The notes: generated by a model from the sequence alone, not told the origin. 64,000 nucleotides of DNA from Jejubacter sp036620675 (GCA_036620675.1 JAZHEE010000012.1); one strand, 5' to 3'. Shown: positions 51,893-62,100, counted from the first letter of the stretch. A program made the numbers and translations.

Positions 51893-52177
51893 TTAACGCT
51901 GAGTTCCGCAGTTATTCGCACCACCGTGAGTGCTGCTGTTGCTGCGGCTGCCGCCAGCGCAGCCGCCTGAACCGGCGGGCTTATCGTAGGGGTTGTTGGG
52001 GGCAAAGAAGCTACCCGCCATGGTTCCACTACTGCCCCGGTTGCCTGCGTTACCGTTGCCTTTGCTGCCGCTGTTGCCTTTACCCCGACCGCTGGATGAG
52101 CAGTTGCTGCTGCCCGGGCCGCAGGTACCAAAACCGCCGCCGATCATGATATATTGCGAAGTTGTAATTTCTTTCAT
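51893..52177 (-). CDS. Double-glycine microcin/glycocin precursor peptide
   Basis: 94 aa from the second of two adjacent ATGs (52177; AAGGA 7 nt upstream). The leader MKEITTSQYIMIGG resembles class II microcin leaders (MRxIxx...xGG) and ends at Gly14. The predicted mature part is 80 residues, extremely rich in Gly, Ser and Asn, with four cysteines at 19, 26, 73 and 90 (GTCGPGSSNC near the N-terminus; GGCAGG and NNCGTQR near the C-terminus) and a central FFAPNNPYDKP. The composition resembles Gly/Ser-rich class II microcins, but no siderophore-type tail is obvious. An even number of cysteines allows two disulfides and leaves Ser/Thr as the likely sugar acceptors. It is the first gene of a six-gene leftward operon with a C39 exporter and two glycosyltransferases. 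Confidence 0.85.
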   Translation of the reverse strand: MKEITTSQYIMIGGGFGTCGPGSSNCSSSGRGKGNSGSKGNGNAGNRGSSGTMAGSFFAPNNPYDKPAGSGGCAGGSRSNSSTHGGANNCGTQR

Positions 52178-52210
52178 CATAGGGTCCTTATTGTTATTGT
52201 CCAGTTTTAT

Positions 52211-52246
52211 ATATCGATTATGGAAGAGAGAATCCATAGTCGATAT
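52211..52246 (-). promoter_or_regulatory. 14-bp inverted repeat in the microcin promoter/leader region
   Basis: Arms ATATCGATTATGGA and TCCATAGTCGATAT are complementary at 13 of 14 positions around an 8-nt centre, about 34-70 bp upstream of the precursor start. It could be an operator or a 5'-UTR hairpin. The surrounding 52181-52431 region is AT-rich and otherwise empty. Confidence 0.6.
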
Positions 52247-52431
52247 TTGGAAGCTACTGGAAATAAATTTGATGTAAATTTCCAAATTGTAACTGAATGT
52301 AATTTGGCGGAGCGGTGTGGCGGGTTATTTTTAATTGAAGATGTTACGTAAAAAAGTAATTAATTTCAGGGGGGAGGTAACTGATTTTGTAATATGGTTG
52401 AATAACGTTGGCTATTATATTTTTCTGAAAG

Positions 52432-52459
52432 TATAACGGACGATTTTACGTCCGTTATA
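52432..52459 (-). terminator. Hairpin terminator after baeR
   Basis: A perfect 11-bp stem (TATAACGGACG / CGTCCGTTATA) with a 6-nt loop lies 14 nt beyond the baeR stop. The following tract (CTTTCAGAAAAAT) is not a strong T-run, so efficiency is uncertain. It separates the mdt-bae operon from the microcin island. Confidence 0.65.
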
Positions 52460-52473
52460 TTAGGGGGATGTGG

Positions 52474-53196
52474 TTAAACCACCTGTCCCGCTTCGGCTTC
52501 CCAGCGGTAGCCTACGCCGTAGACCGCGCGGATAAACGCCTGTTCGGCATCCTGCGCTTCCAGCTTGCGGCGCAGGTTTTTGATATGACTGTCGATGGTG
52601 CGATCGGTGACCACCCGGTAGTCATCGTACAGGTGGTTAAGCAGCTGTTCCCGGGAAAAAACCTTGCCCGGCTCGGCGGCCAGGGTTTTCAGCAGCCGGA
52701 ATTCGGCGGGGGTTAGATCCAGCACCTTGCCGCGCCAGCTTGCCTGGAAGCGGCCTTCGTCGATAATCAGCGGCAGGGCGTCGCTGGCGCCGATCGCATC
52801 GCGGCGTGGCTGAAGGCGGCGCAGAATGGTTTTGACTCGCGCCACCACTTCGCGCGGGCTGAAGGGTTTGCAGATGTAATCATCAGCGCCGATCTCCAGC
52901 CCCAGCAGACGGTCGATCTCTTCGATTTTGGCGGTGACCATAATAATGGGCACGTCGGAAAAGCGGCGAATTTCTCGGCACAGGGTCAGGCCGTCGGTGC
53001 CCGGTAGCATCAGATCCAGCAGAATCAGGTCCGGCGGCGTCTGGCGAACGTACGGCAGCACTTCATCGCCGTGGGCCAGCAGGCTGGGAGCATAGCTGGC
53101 GGCGCGCAGGTAGTCGATCAATAACTGGCCCAGTTTGGGTTCATCTTCCACCACCAGTACGCGCGGCGCGTTGTCATCAATCGGTAATTCGGTCAT
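52474..53196 (-). CDS. baeR: Envelope-stress response regulator BaeR
   Basis: 240 aa. The receiver has the phospho-acceptor Asp in LILLDLMLPGTDGL, and the OmpR-type winged helix (LTPAEFRLLKTLAAEPGKVF; VTDRTIDSHIKNLRRKL) is complete. BaeR activates mdtABC, acrD and spy in response to indole, flavonoids and metals. Its ATG overlaps the baeS stop by 4 bp; it is the last gene of mdtABCD-baeSR. Confidence 0.97.
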   Translation of the reverse strand: MTELPIDDNAPRVLVVEDEPKLGQLLIDYLRAASYAPSLLAHGDEVLPYVRQTPPDLILLDLMLPGTDGLTLCREIRRFSDVPIIMVTAKIEEIDRLLGLEIGADDYICKPFSPREVVARVKTILRRLQPRRDAIGASDALPLIIDEGRFQASWRGKVLDLTPAEFRLLKTLAAEPGKVFSREQLLNHLYDDYRVVTDRTIDSHIKNLRRKLEAQDAEQAFIRAVYGVGYRWEAEAGQVV

Positions 53197-54584
53197 ACGC
53201 TTTGACTTCTCTGTAAATCGGTATCCAGTGGTAACTCTACTCTAATGCACACCCCGCCGGAAGGCGAATGGGCGGCCCTGATGGCGCCGCCATGCGCCTG
53301 AACAATGTTCTGGCAAATAGCCAGACCCAGGCCGGAACCGCCACTGGCGCGGTTGCGTGAACCTTCGGTGCGGTAAAAACGCTCAAACAGCTTATCCAGT
53401 TGCTCGTCCGATACTCCCGGCGCGCTGTCGGCGAAGCTGAGTACAAAGTTTCTGCCGTGCAGCGCGCCGCTGATTTTAAGTTCGCCGCCGGCGTCGGTGT
53501 AACGCAGGCTGTTTTCCAGCAGATTAGTGAATAGCTGAAGCAGGCGATCGGCGTCACCGGGCAGAGTCACCTGCTCCGGAAGCGCCAGTTTAAGCCTGAG
53601 ATCGCGGCTTCGAAACCGCTCCTTAAATACGCCCGCGGCCACTTCCAGTAACGCCACGATATCCAGCGACTTCATCTGGTAAGCCAGTGCGCCTTTGTCG
53701 GAAAGTGAAAGCTGATGCAGGTCGTCTACCAGCTTGGTTAGGGTGGCGACCTCTACCTGCAGCGATGAGACGCTTTCCGGCGTAAAGCTGCGTACCCCGT
53801 CCTGAATCGCTTCCAGTTCGCCGCGCAGTACCGCCAGCGGGGTGCGCAGCTCATGGGAAATATCCGCCATAAAGGCGCGCCGCATCTGCTGGTTTTTCTC
53901 CAGGGTGCTGGCTAACTGGTTAAAGTCGTTAGCCAGCCGCCCCAGTTCGTCCTGGCCCACCGGAATACGGGTGGTGAAGTCCCCGGCCGCCAGCTTATGG
54001 GTGCCATCAACCAGTCTTTTCACCGGTCGCAGCATGCCCCGGGCCAGCGGCAGGGTGGCGCCGGCGGCCAGCAGGATCGACAGACCGACGATCAACCAAC
54101 TGGTGCGCTTCTGCTGCCGGTCGAAGTTGATATCGGTACTGCGGGTCAGACGCTCCACCGGCGACGAAACCACCCAGCCGACGGTTTTCCCGCCCACCAG
54201 TACCGGCTGGCTGGCGCCATCCGGCGGAATATGGCCCGGCGGTCCCACTAGACGGCGGAAGTTGACGTCCGTCACCCAGAACTGGGTACGCCAGCCGTGA
54301 GGCGGCATTTCTGAATTGGGATCGTGTTCGAACGAGCGCAGCAGTCGAAACAGAAAGCGGTCATTGTGGCGCAGAAAACCCCAGTCGCCGTGAACGGCGT
54401 ACTGTTCCGCCAGCGCGTCGCTGAGCTGGGAAAGACGCTGCTCGTTGCCGTGCTTGATGTAGTCGATAAAACCGCGCTCGAAGCTGATACGCACCGCCTG
54501 ATGCATCAGGATCAGTACCAGCAGGCAGGTACCGAAAATGGCGAGAAACAGTTTGGCGGTAATGCCGGGGCGCCAGCGTTTCAT
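53193..54584 (-). CDS. baeS: Sensor histidine kinase BaeS
   Basis: 463 aa. Two transmembrane helices (about 12-32 and 163-184) flank a periplasmic sensor; a HAMP domain, the HisKA box (FMADISHELRTPLAVLRGEL, phospho-His in SHELRTP) and an ATPase domain with N, G1 and G2 boxes (NLLENSLRYTDAGG; GSGLGLAICQNIVQAHGG) follow. It phosphorylates BaeR. Its start overlaps the mdtD reading frame by 4 bp. Confidence 0.96.
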   Translation of the reverse strand: MKRWRPGITAKLFLAIFGTCLLVLILMHQAVRISFERGFIDYIKHGNEQRLSQLSDALAEQYAVHGDWGFLRHNDRFLFRLLRSFEHDPNSEMPPHGWRTQFWVTDVNFRRLVGPPGHIPPDGASQPVLVGGKTVGWVVSSPVERLTRSTDINFDRQQKRTSWLIVGLSILLAAGATLPLARGMLRPVKRLVDGTHKLAAGDFTTRIPVGQDELGRLANDFNQLASTLEKNQQMRRAFMADISHELRTPLAVLRGELEAIQDGVRSFTPESVSSLQVEVATLTKLVDDLHQLSLSDKGALAYQMKSLDIVALLEVAAGVFKERFRSRDLRLKLALPEQVTLPGDADRLLQLFTNLLENSLRYTDAGGELKISGALHGRNFVLSFADSAPGVSDEQLDKLFERFYRTEGSRNRASGGSGLGLAICQNIVQAHGGAIRAAHSPSGGVCIRVELPLDTDLQRSQSV

Positions 54585-56042
54585 TTAATACTCCTTTTGC
54601 GCCGTGCGATGGCGATGTTTTTACTGCTGTCCTTCGGTACTCGCGCGAACAGCAGCGCGGGCAGGGCGATAATCACCGCTATGGTCAGCCAGGTATAGAG
54701 AAATACGTGGTGGGCGGTGCCACTGTCGATGGACAGATGCTGGCTACCGTACAGGCCCAGCAGCAGACCGGCCAGGGTCACGCCCAGACTCATGGAAAGC
54801 TGCATTACCATTGACAGCAGACTGTTGCCGCTACTGGCAAGGTCATCCGGCAAATCTTTCAGCGTCAGGGTGTTCATCGACGAAAAGCGCATGGCGTTAA
54901 CCATGCCCAGTATAAACAGCACCGGCGGCAGCGCGGCGTTCCAGCCCAACAGTCCGGTGGCCATAAACAGCACGGCGATAAGTGCCAGCGCCAGGGTGGC
55001 GAACACCAGAACCTGACGATAGCCAAAACGGTTCACTACCTGAACCACAATGCGCTTCATCCCCATGTTGCCCAGCACCATGGGGATGAACCACAATGCG
55101 CTTCATCCCCATGTTGCCCAGCACCATGGGGATCATCATCAGTCCGGCGTAAAACGGCGAAAAGCCCAGGCCCACCTGCAAAAAGAGGGGAATCATAAAG
55201 GGCAGCATACCGCTGCCGATACGGGCAAACAGGCTGGCGGTTAGCCCAATGGCGTAACTGCGAGTCCGGAACAGATTCAGGCTGAATAGCGCCCGGGGAT
55301 TGTCCCGGGCGTGGTGCAGGTAAAGCAGCAGCGCCGCAGCGCCCGATCCAACCAACAGCGCCAGCCACAGAGGATTGATGCCCAACCCCTTACTGCCATC
55401 CAGCGCGAGGGTCATAGCCGCCATACCGAAGGCCAGCAGCAAGAAGCCGCTAAAGTCGAAGCGCCGGGTCTGCATCCGGTAGTTGGGCATCAGCCACAGC
55501 GTAGCGATGGCGCCGGCGATTCCGACCGGTAAATTGATCAGGAAGATCCAGTGCCAGCTGGCGTACTCCACCAGCAGACCGCCCAGGGCCGGGCCGAGCA
55601 GCGGGCCGACCTGGCCTGGCAGGGTCACGAAGGTCATGGCCGCCATATACTGCTCCCGGGGGACTATTTTCATCACCGTCAGGCGCCCCACCGGCACCAT
55701 CATGGCGCCGCCGATGCCCTGAATCATCCGGGCGATAATCAGGGCGTTAAGGGTAGGGGCCAGGGCGCACAGCAGAGAGCCCAGGGTGAAGATGACAATG
55801 GCGCTGAAGAAGATATTACGTACCCCGACCCGGTCGGCCAGCCAGCCGCTGGCGGGCAGCATCACCGCCACCGTCAGCACATAGGAGACAATCACCATAT
55901 GCATGCGCAGTGGGCTTTCCCCCAGGCTCCGGGCCATGGCGGGAAGCGCGGTGTTGACGATAGTGGTGTCCAGCGCCTGCATAAAGAAGCCGAAAGCCAC
56001 TATCCATAGCTGCCAGCGCACCGTATTCGGGAGCTCGGTCAT
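54581..56042 (-). pseudogene. mdtD: mdtD, frameshifted by a 46-bp tandem duplication
   Basis: The MFS multidrug transporter MdtD is normally 471 aa. Here a frame starting at 56042 (MTELPNTVRWQLWIVAFGFF) is correct to GNMGMKRIVV and then runs into nonsense, ending at 54897, while a second frame continues QVVNRFGYRQVLVF to the normal end at 54581. The cause is visible: 55041-55086 is repeated exactly at 55087-55132. The 46-bp insertion is not a multiple of three. Deleting one copy leaves 1416 nt, exactly 471 codons plus stop. As written, only a protein truncated after about two thirds would be made. It may be a real mutation, a reversible phase switch or an assembly error. mdtD is not required for MdtABC function in E. 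coli. Confidence 0.93.
55041..55132. repeat. Exact 46-bp tandem duplication inside mdtD
   Basis: Two identical 46-bp copies (55041-55086 and 55087-55132), beginning TGAACCACAATGCGCTTCAT. The unit encodes the conserved MVLGNMGMKRIVV segment on the minus strand. There are no flanking IS or target-site features; replication slippage is the simplest origin. Confidence 0.97.
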
Positions 56043-56045
56043 CGT

Positions 56046-59000
56046 TTATTCACCCATCAGCGCTTTTTCGCGCTTGTTGCGGCGTGTGAAGCGCAGCCGC
56101 AGACGGTCAAAGAACAGATAGACCACCGGCGTGGTGTAGAGCGTCAGCAGCTGGCTCATGACCAGACCACCGACGATGGTGATCCCCAGCGGCTGGCGCA
56201 GCTCCGCGCCGTCGCCGCTGGAGATAACCAGCGGCAGCGCGCCGAACAGCGCCGCCAGGGTGGTCATCATAATTGGCCGAAAGCGCAGCAGGCAGGCCTG
56301 GAAGATGGCCTCCTGAGGCGATAGATCGCCGTGGCGCTGGGCCTCGATCGCGAAATCCACCATCATGATGGCATTCTTTTTCACGATGCCAATCAGCAGC
56401 ATAATCCCAATCAGCGCGATCAGGCTGAAAGGGGCGCCGAACAGTTCCAGCGCCAGCAGGGCGCCGACCCCGGCAGAAGGCAGGGTGGAAAGAATAGTCA
56501 ATGGATGAACATAGCTTTCATACAGGATCCCCAGCACGATATAGACCGTAGCGATGGCCGCCAGAATCAGGATAACCTGGGAATTCATGGTTTCCTGGAA
56601 TAGCTGCGCGGTTCCGGCGTAAGAGCCGCGCACCGATGGGGGAACCCCAAGTTGGGTCATGGCTTTGTCGATGGCGGCGCTGGCTTCGGAAAGCGATACC
56701 CCGGTCGGCAGGTTGAAGGAGATGGTAGACGACGCTGACAGCCCCTGGTGATTTACCGACAGCGGCGCATTGGCGGGCTGCCATTTGGCGAAGTATGACA
56801 GCGGGATCGGTTTCCCGTCCTTGTTGATAACGAACATCTGATCGAGGGCGCTGATGTCCTGGGTGTAGCGCGGATCGACCTCCATGACCACCTTGTACTG
56901 GTTCAGGGGTTGGTAGATGGTGGAGATCTGGCGCTGGCCGAAGGCGTTGTTCAGCAGGTTGTTAGCGTCGGAAACGTCAATACCCAGCCGCGACATGCTG
57001 TCGCGATCGTAGACCAGATCCATTTCCGCGCCGTTGTCCTGCTGATCTGAATTGACGTCCGCCAGCTCCGGCAGCGCCGCCAGCGCTTTACGGATCTTCG
57101 GCTCCCACTCGCGCAGGGCGCTAAGGTCGTCAGACAGCAGACTGTACTGGTAGCTGGCGTTGGACTGGCGTCCACCCACCCGAATATCCTGCACCGCCAT
57201 CAGGAACAGGCTGGCCCCCGGCTCTTTGGCCAGCTTTTTACGCAGTCGGTCGATGATCTGCTGGGCGCTTTCGTTACGCTCCGACAGCGGCTTAAGGGTA
57301 ATAAACATCATGCCGCTGTTGACCCGGGAACCGCCGGTAAAACCGGTGACGTTGTCCACCGCCGGGTCCGCATGGATAATCGTCATAAAGTCCTGCAGCT
57401 TGCCGCGCATCGCCTGGAACGAGATGCTCTGATCCCCCTGAATACCGCCCATCAGGGCGCCGGTGTCCTGTTCCGGGAAGAAGGTTTTGGGAATGGCGAT
57501 ATAGAGCCAGACGTTCAGGGCGATGGTAGCGAGCAGCACGCAGCCTACCAGCCGGGCGTGGTTCAGCGCCCACTTAAGGGAACGGGCATAGCCCTGCTGC
57601 ATGGCATTCAGTAGCCGACCAATGCCGCGATTATGCCGGGGCTTGTCGCGGTTGCGCAGCAGCCAGCCGCACATCATCGGCGTCAGGGTCAGCGAGACCG
57701 CCAGCGAGATACCGATAGAGACCGAGAGCGTCACGGCGAACTCACGAAACAACCTGCCAGGCAGGCCGCTCATTAGCAGCAGCGGCAGGAATACCGCCAC
57801 CAGCGACAGGCTCATGGAAAGCACGGTGAAGCCGACTTCGCGCACCCCCTGCAGCGCCGCCTGTAGCGGTTTCATTCCCGCTTCGATATGGCGGGCGATA
57901 TTCTCCAGCACCACGATGGCGTCATCCACCACAAAGCCGGTGGCGATGGTCAGGGCCATCAGCGACAGATTATTCAGGCTAAAGCCGCACAGGTACATGG
58001 CGGCGAAAGTGCCGATAAGCGACACCGGCACAGCCACCGCCGGAATAAAGGTGGCGCGTCCGGAACGCAGGAACAGGAAGACCACCAGGATCACCAGCCC
58101 TACCGAGATCGCCAGGGTCTGTTCCACTTCCGCCAGTGAAGCGCGAATGGTTGGAGAGCGGTCCATCGCCACCTGAAGATCGATGGCGGCAGGAATGGTT
58201 TCGCGCAGTACCGGTAGCCTTTCGCGAATCCTGTCCACCGTTTCGATAATGTTGGCTTCCGGCGTTTTGCGCACCATCAGCAGAATGGCCGGTTTGGCGT
58301 TGGTCATCCCGGCGTTGCGCACGTCCTGAACCGAATCGGTCACGGTGGCGACATCGCTCAGGCGCACCGCGGAGCCGTTGTTGTAGTGCACCACCAGCGG
58401 TTGATATTCGGCGGCGGTTTTCAGCTCGTCGTTGGTCTGCAACAGCCAGCGCCGGGTATCGTCTTCCACCGCGCCCTGGGGGCGACGCACGTTGGCGCTA
58501 CTGATGGCGCTGCGTACCGCATCCAGCGATACCCCCTGGTTAAACAGCGCCTGCGGATTCAGCGCCACCCGGACGGCGGGCAGGGAGCTACCGCCGACGC
58601 TGACGTCGCCCACGCCGTCGATCTGGGCGATGGTCTGGGCCAGTTGGGTCGAGGCATAGTCATACAGCTCGCCCTGGGAGTAGGTATCCGAGGTAAGCGT
58701 CAGGATCATGATCGGCATGTCCGACGGGTTAGCCTTGCGGTAGGTCGGGCGACTGGGCATGCCGCTCGGCAGCAGGCTCTGGGCGGCGTTAATAGCCGCC
58801 TGTACGTCCCGGGCCGCGCCGTTGATATCGCGGCTGAAGTCGAACTGCAGAATAATGCGGGTACTGCCCAGCGAGCTGCTGGAGGTCATCTCATTGATCC
58901 CGGCGATGCGCCCCAGCGAGCGTTCAAGTGGCGTCGCCACCGAAGAGGCCATGGTTTCCGGCGAAGCGCCAGGCAGCGAGGCGCTGACCATAATCACCGG

Positions 59001-59126
59001 AAAATCCACTTGCGGTAGCGGCGCCACCGGCAGCAGCCGGAAGCCCAGCACTCCGCACAGCGTAATGGCGACGCTGAGCAGAATGGTGGCCACCGGGCGG
59101 TGAATAAAGAGGGCGAAGAATTTCAC
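56046..59126 (-). CDS. mdtC: RND multidrug efflux subunit MdtC
   Basis: 1026 aa, a full-length HAE-1 type RND proton antiporter with 12 transmembrane helices and two large periplasmic loops. The TM4 proton-relay region (TIATGFVVDDAIVVLENIAR) and N-terminal HRPVATILLSVAITL are intact. It forms a heterotrimer with MdtB (2:1 B:C in E. coli) and works with MdtA and TolC to export bile salts, novobiocin and others. It starts directly after the mdtB stop. Confidence 0.97.
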   Translation of the reverse strand: MKFFALFIHRPVATILLSVAITLCGVLGFRLLPVAPLPQVDFPVIMVSASLPGASPETMASSVATPLERSLGRIAGINEMTSSSSLGSTRIILQFDFSRDINGAARDVQAAINAAQSLLPSGMPSRPTYRKANPSDMPIMILTLTSDTYSQGELYDYASTQLAQTIAQIDGVGDVSVGGSSLPAVRVALNPQALFNQGVSLDAVRSAISSANVRRPQGAVEDDTRRWLLQTNDELKTAAEYQPLVVHYNNGSAVRLSDVATVTDSVQDVRNAGMTNAKPAILLMVRKTPEANIIETVDRIRERLPVLRETIPAAIDLQVAMDRSPTIRASLAEVEQTLAISVGLVILVVFLFLRSGRATFIPAVAVPVSLIGTFAAMYLCGFSLNNLSLMALTIATGFVVDDAIVVLENIARHIEAGMKPLQAALQGVREVGFTVLSMSLSLVAVFLPLLLMSGLPGRLFREFAVTLSVSIGISLAVSLTLTPMMCGWLLRNRDKPRHNRGIGRLLNAMQQGYARSLKWALNHARLVGCVLLATIALNVWLYIAIPKTFFPEQDTGALMGGIQGDQSISFQAMRGKLQDFMTIIHADPAVDNVTGFTGGSRVNSGMMFITLKPLSERNESAQQIIDRLRKKLAKEPGASLFLMAVQDIRVGGRQSNASYQYSLLSDDLSALREWEPKIRKALAALPELADVNSDQQDNGAEMDLVYDRDSMSRLGIDVSDANNLLNNAFGQRQISTIYQPLNQYKVVMEVDPRYTQDISALDQMFVINKDGKPIPLSYFAKWQPANAPLSVNHQGLSASSTISFNLPTGVSLSEASAAIDKAMTQLGVPPSVRGSYAGTAQLFQETMNSQVILILAAIATVYIVLGILYESYVHPLTILSTLPSAGVGALLALELFGAPFSLIALIGIMLLIGIVKKNAIMMVDFAIEAQRHGDLSPQEAIFQACLLRFRPIMMTTLAALFGALPLVISSGDGAELRQPLGITIVGGLVMSQLLTLYTTPVVYLFFDRLRLRFTRRNKREKALMGE

Positions 59127-62100
59127 TTACGCCTCCTCTTCACGCTTAGGGAAACGGCTGCGGGTCCAGTGTGACAGACGGTCGAACAGCAGATAGATGA
59201 CCGGCGTGGTGAACAGCGTCAGCACCTGGCTGACCAGCAGACCGCCGACCATGCCGATGCCCAGCGGGCGACGCAGTTCGGCGCCGACGCCGGTACTCAG
59301 CATCAGCGGCAGGGCGCCGAGCAGCGCCGCCAGAGTGGTCATCAGGATCGGGCGAAAGCGCAGCAGGCAGGCCTGATAGATGGCCTCATAAGGGGCCATG
59401 CCCTGTTCGCGCTCCGCCGCCAGCGCAAAGTCGATCATCATGATAGCGTTCTTCTTCACGATGCCGATCAGCAGGATGATGCCGATAATGGCTATCACAT
59501 CCAGCTCGCTGCCCGAAAGCCAAAGCGCCAGCAGCGCGCCGACCCCGGCGGTAGGCAGAGTGGAAAGAATGGTGATGGGGTGAATAAAGCTTTCATACAG
59601 CACTCCCAGCACGATATACATCGCGACGATCGAGGCGACAATCAGCCAGACTGTGCTGCCCAGCGCCGCCTGGAAGGCGAGGGTGCTGCCCTGGAACGAA
59701 GTGGTGATATCGCTCGGGAAACTCAGGGACTGTTCAGCTTCGTCGATCGCCTGTACCGCGTCGCCCAGCGAATAGTCGTCCGGTACGTTGAACGAGATGG
59801 TGGTCGACGGGAACTGATCCAGATGGTTGATGGTCAGCGGCCCAAAGCGCTGTTCGACCTTCGCGATAGCGTTCAGCGGAACGATACCGCCATCGCTGCT
59901 GGTCAGGCGAATATGATCCAACGCCGCCAGCCCTGGTGTGGTGCTGGTGTCATGTCCCAGTACCACCCGGTACTGGTTGGCCTGGGTGTAGATGGTGGAG
60001 ATCAGCCGCTGGCCAAAGGCGTTATACAGCGCGTTATCCACGTCTGACATGCTGATGCCCAGACGACTGGCCGAGTCACGATCGACGTTAACGTACGCCA
60101 CCATCCCCTGGTCCTGCCAGTCGCTGCTGACATCGGCAAGCTGGGGCAGGCTGTTCAGCTTATCCATGAGCTTCGGCACCCACTGACTTAGCTCGTCAAG
60201 GGAAGTTGCCTGCAGGGTAAACTGATACTGGGTGCGGCTTACCTGGGTATCGATGGTCAGATCCTGTACCGGCTGTAAATAGAGCGTGACCCCAGGCAGA
60301 TTCGCTACTTCCTGCTGCAGGCGCTCAATGACTTTGCTGACCCGATCGTCACGTTCATCCAGCGGTTTCAGGTTGATTTGCAGACGTCCGCTATTGAGCG
60401 ACGGATTGGTGCCGTCGACCCCGATAAACGAGGCGACGCTCTCTACCGCCGGATCTTTCAGGATCACGTCTGCCGCCTGACGGCTTCGGTTTGCCATGGA
60501 TTCGAAAGAGACTGACTGCGGCGCTTGCAGGGTGCCCTGGATAATGCCGTTATCCTGCACCGGGAAGAAGCCTTTGGGGATCATGACCCACAGCAGCACC
60601 GTCAGCACCATGGTGCCCAGCGCCACTCCAAGGGTCAGCCATGGGTGGTTAAGCACCCGCTTCAGCACCCGACCATAGGCGGCGATGATGCGATCGAACA
60701 TCCGTTCGCTGGCCCGGGAAAAGCGGTTCTGTTTACGCAGTGACTCGTGGCTCAGCATGCGGGCGCACATCATGGGCGTCAGCGTCAGGGAGACCACCGC
60801 CGAAATCAGAATCGCCACTGACAGCGTAATGGCGAATTCGCGGAACAGACGGCCGACGATATCGCCCATAAACAGCAGCGGAATCAGCACCGCAATCAGT
60901 GAAAAGGTGAGGGAGATAATGGTGAACCCTATCTCACCGGCGCCTTTCAGCGCGGCGGCCAGCGGTTTCTCGCCCTTTTCTATGTAGCGCGAGATATTCT
61001 CGATAACCACGATGGCGTCATCCACCACAAAGCCGGTGGCGATGGTCAGCGCCATCAGCGTCAGGTTGTTGATTGAAAAGTCGAAAAAGACCATCACCGC
61101 GAAGGTGCCCACCAGCGACAGCGGTACCGCCACGCCGGGAATAATAGTGGCGGGCACGTTGCGCAGGAACAGATAAATAATCATCACCACCAGCGCGATA
61201 GCCAGCATCAGTTCGAACTGGGTATCGGTCACCGAGGCGCGAATATTGGTGGTGCGGTCGGTCAGCAGCTCCACCTTTACCGATTTGGGCAGGCTCTCTT
61301 TCAGGGTCGGCAGCAGCTTACGGATATTGTCGGCGGTGTCGATGATATTGGCGCCCGGCTGACGCTGGACGTTCATGATAATCGCCTGATCTTTGTTCGC
61401 CCAGGCTCCCAGCCAGCTATTTTCGGCGCCCTGTTCCACGGTTGCCACATCCCCCAGTCGTACCGGTGAACCGTTCTGGTAAGCCACGATCAGCTGGCGA
61501 TACTCTTGCGCTGACTTCATCTGGTCATTGGCGGAAAGGGTAATTGCGCGGGCCGGGCCGTCCAGGCTCCCTTTGGCGGAGTTAACGTTAGCGTTGCTGA
61601 TGGCGGTACGCACCGTTTCGCTGGTCAGACCAAGGGCCGCCAGCGCCTGGGCGTTAAGATTGACCCGCACCGCCGGACGCTGACCGCCGGAAATGCTGAC
61701 CAGACCCACGCCGGAAACCTGGGATATTTTCTGGGCCAGCCGGGTTTCCACCATATCCTCAACCTGGGTCATCGGTAGAGCGGAGGAGGTGACGGCCAGA
61801 GTCATAATTGGCGGATCCGCCGGGTTTACCTTGCTGTAGACTGGCGGGTTGGGCAGGTCGCTGGGTAGCAGGTTGGTGGCGGCGTTAATCGCGGCCTGCA
61901 CCTCCTGCTCAGCCACATCAAGCGGCAGGCTGAGCTGGAACTGCAGAGTGACCACCGACGCGCCGCCAGCACTCTGGGAGGACATCTGCTTAAGCCCCGA
62001 CATCTGACCGAACTGGCGCTCTAGCGGTGCGGTAATGGCGGAAGTGGTTACATCCGGGCTGGCGCCGGGGTAGAGGGTCACCACCTGAATAGTGGGGTAG

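Noticed and set aside
45794..52177. Type I secretion of an RTX protein, or an LPS/capsule glycosylation locus
   Set aside because: No RTX nonapeptides are present; the exporter has an active C39 domain and the first gene has a double-glycine leader, which indicate peptide export.
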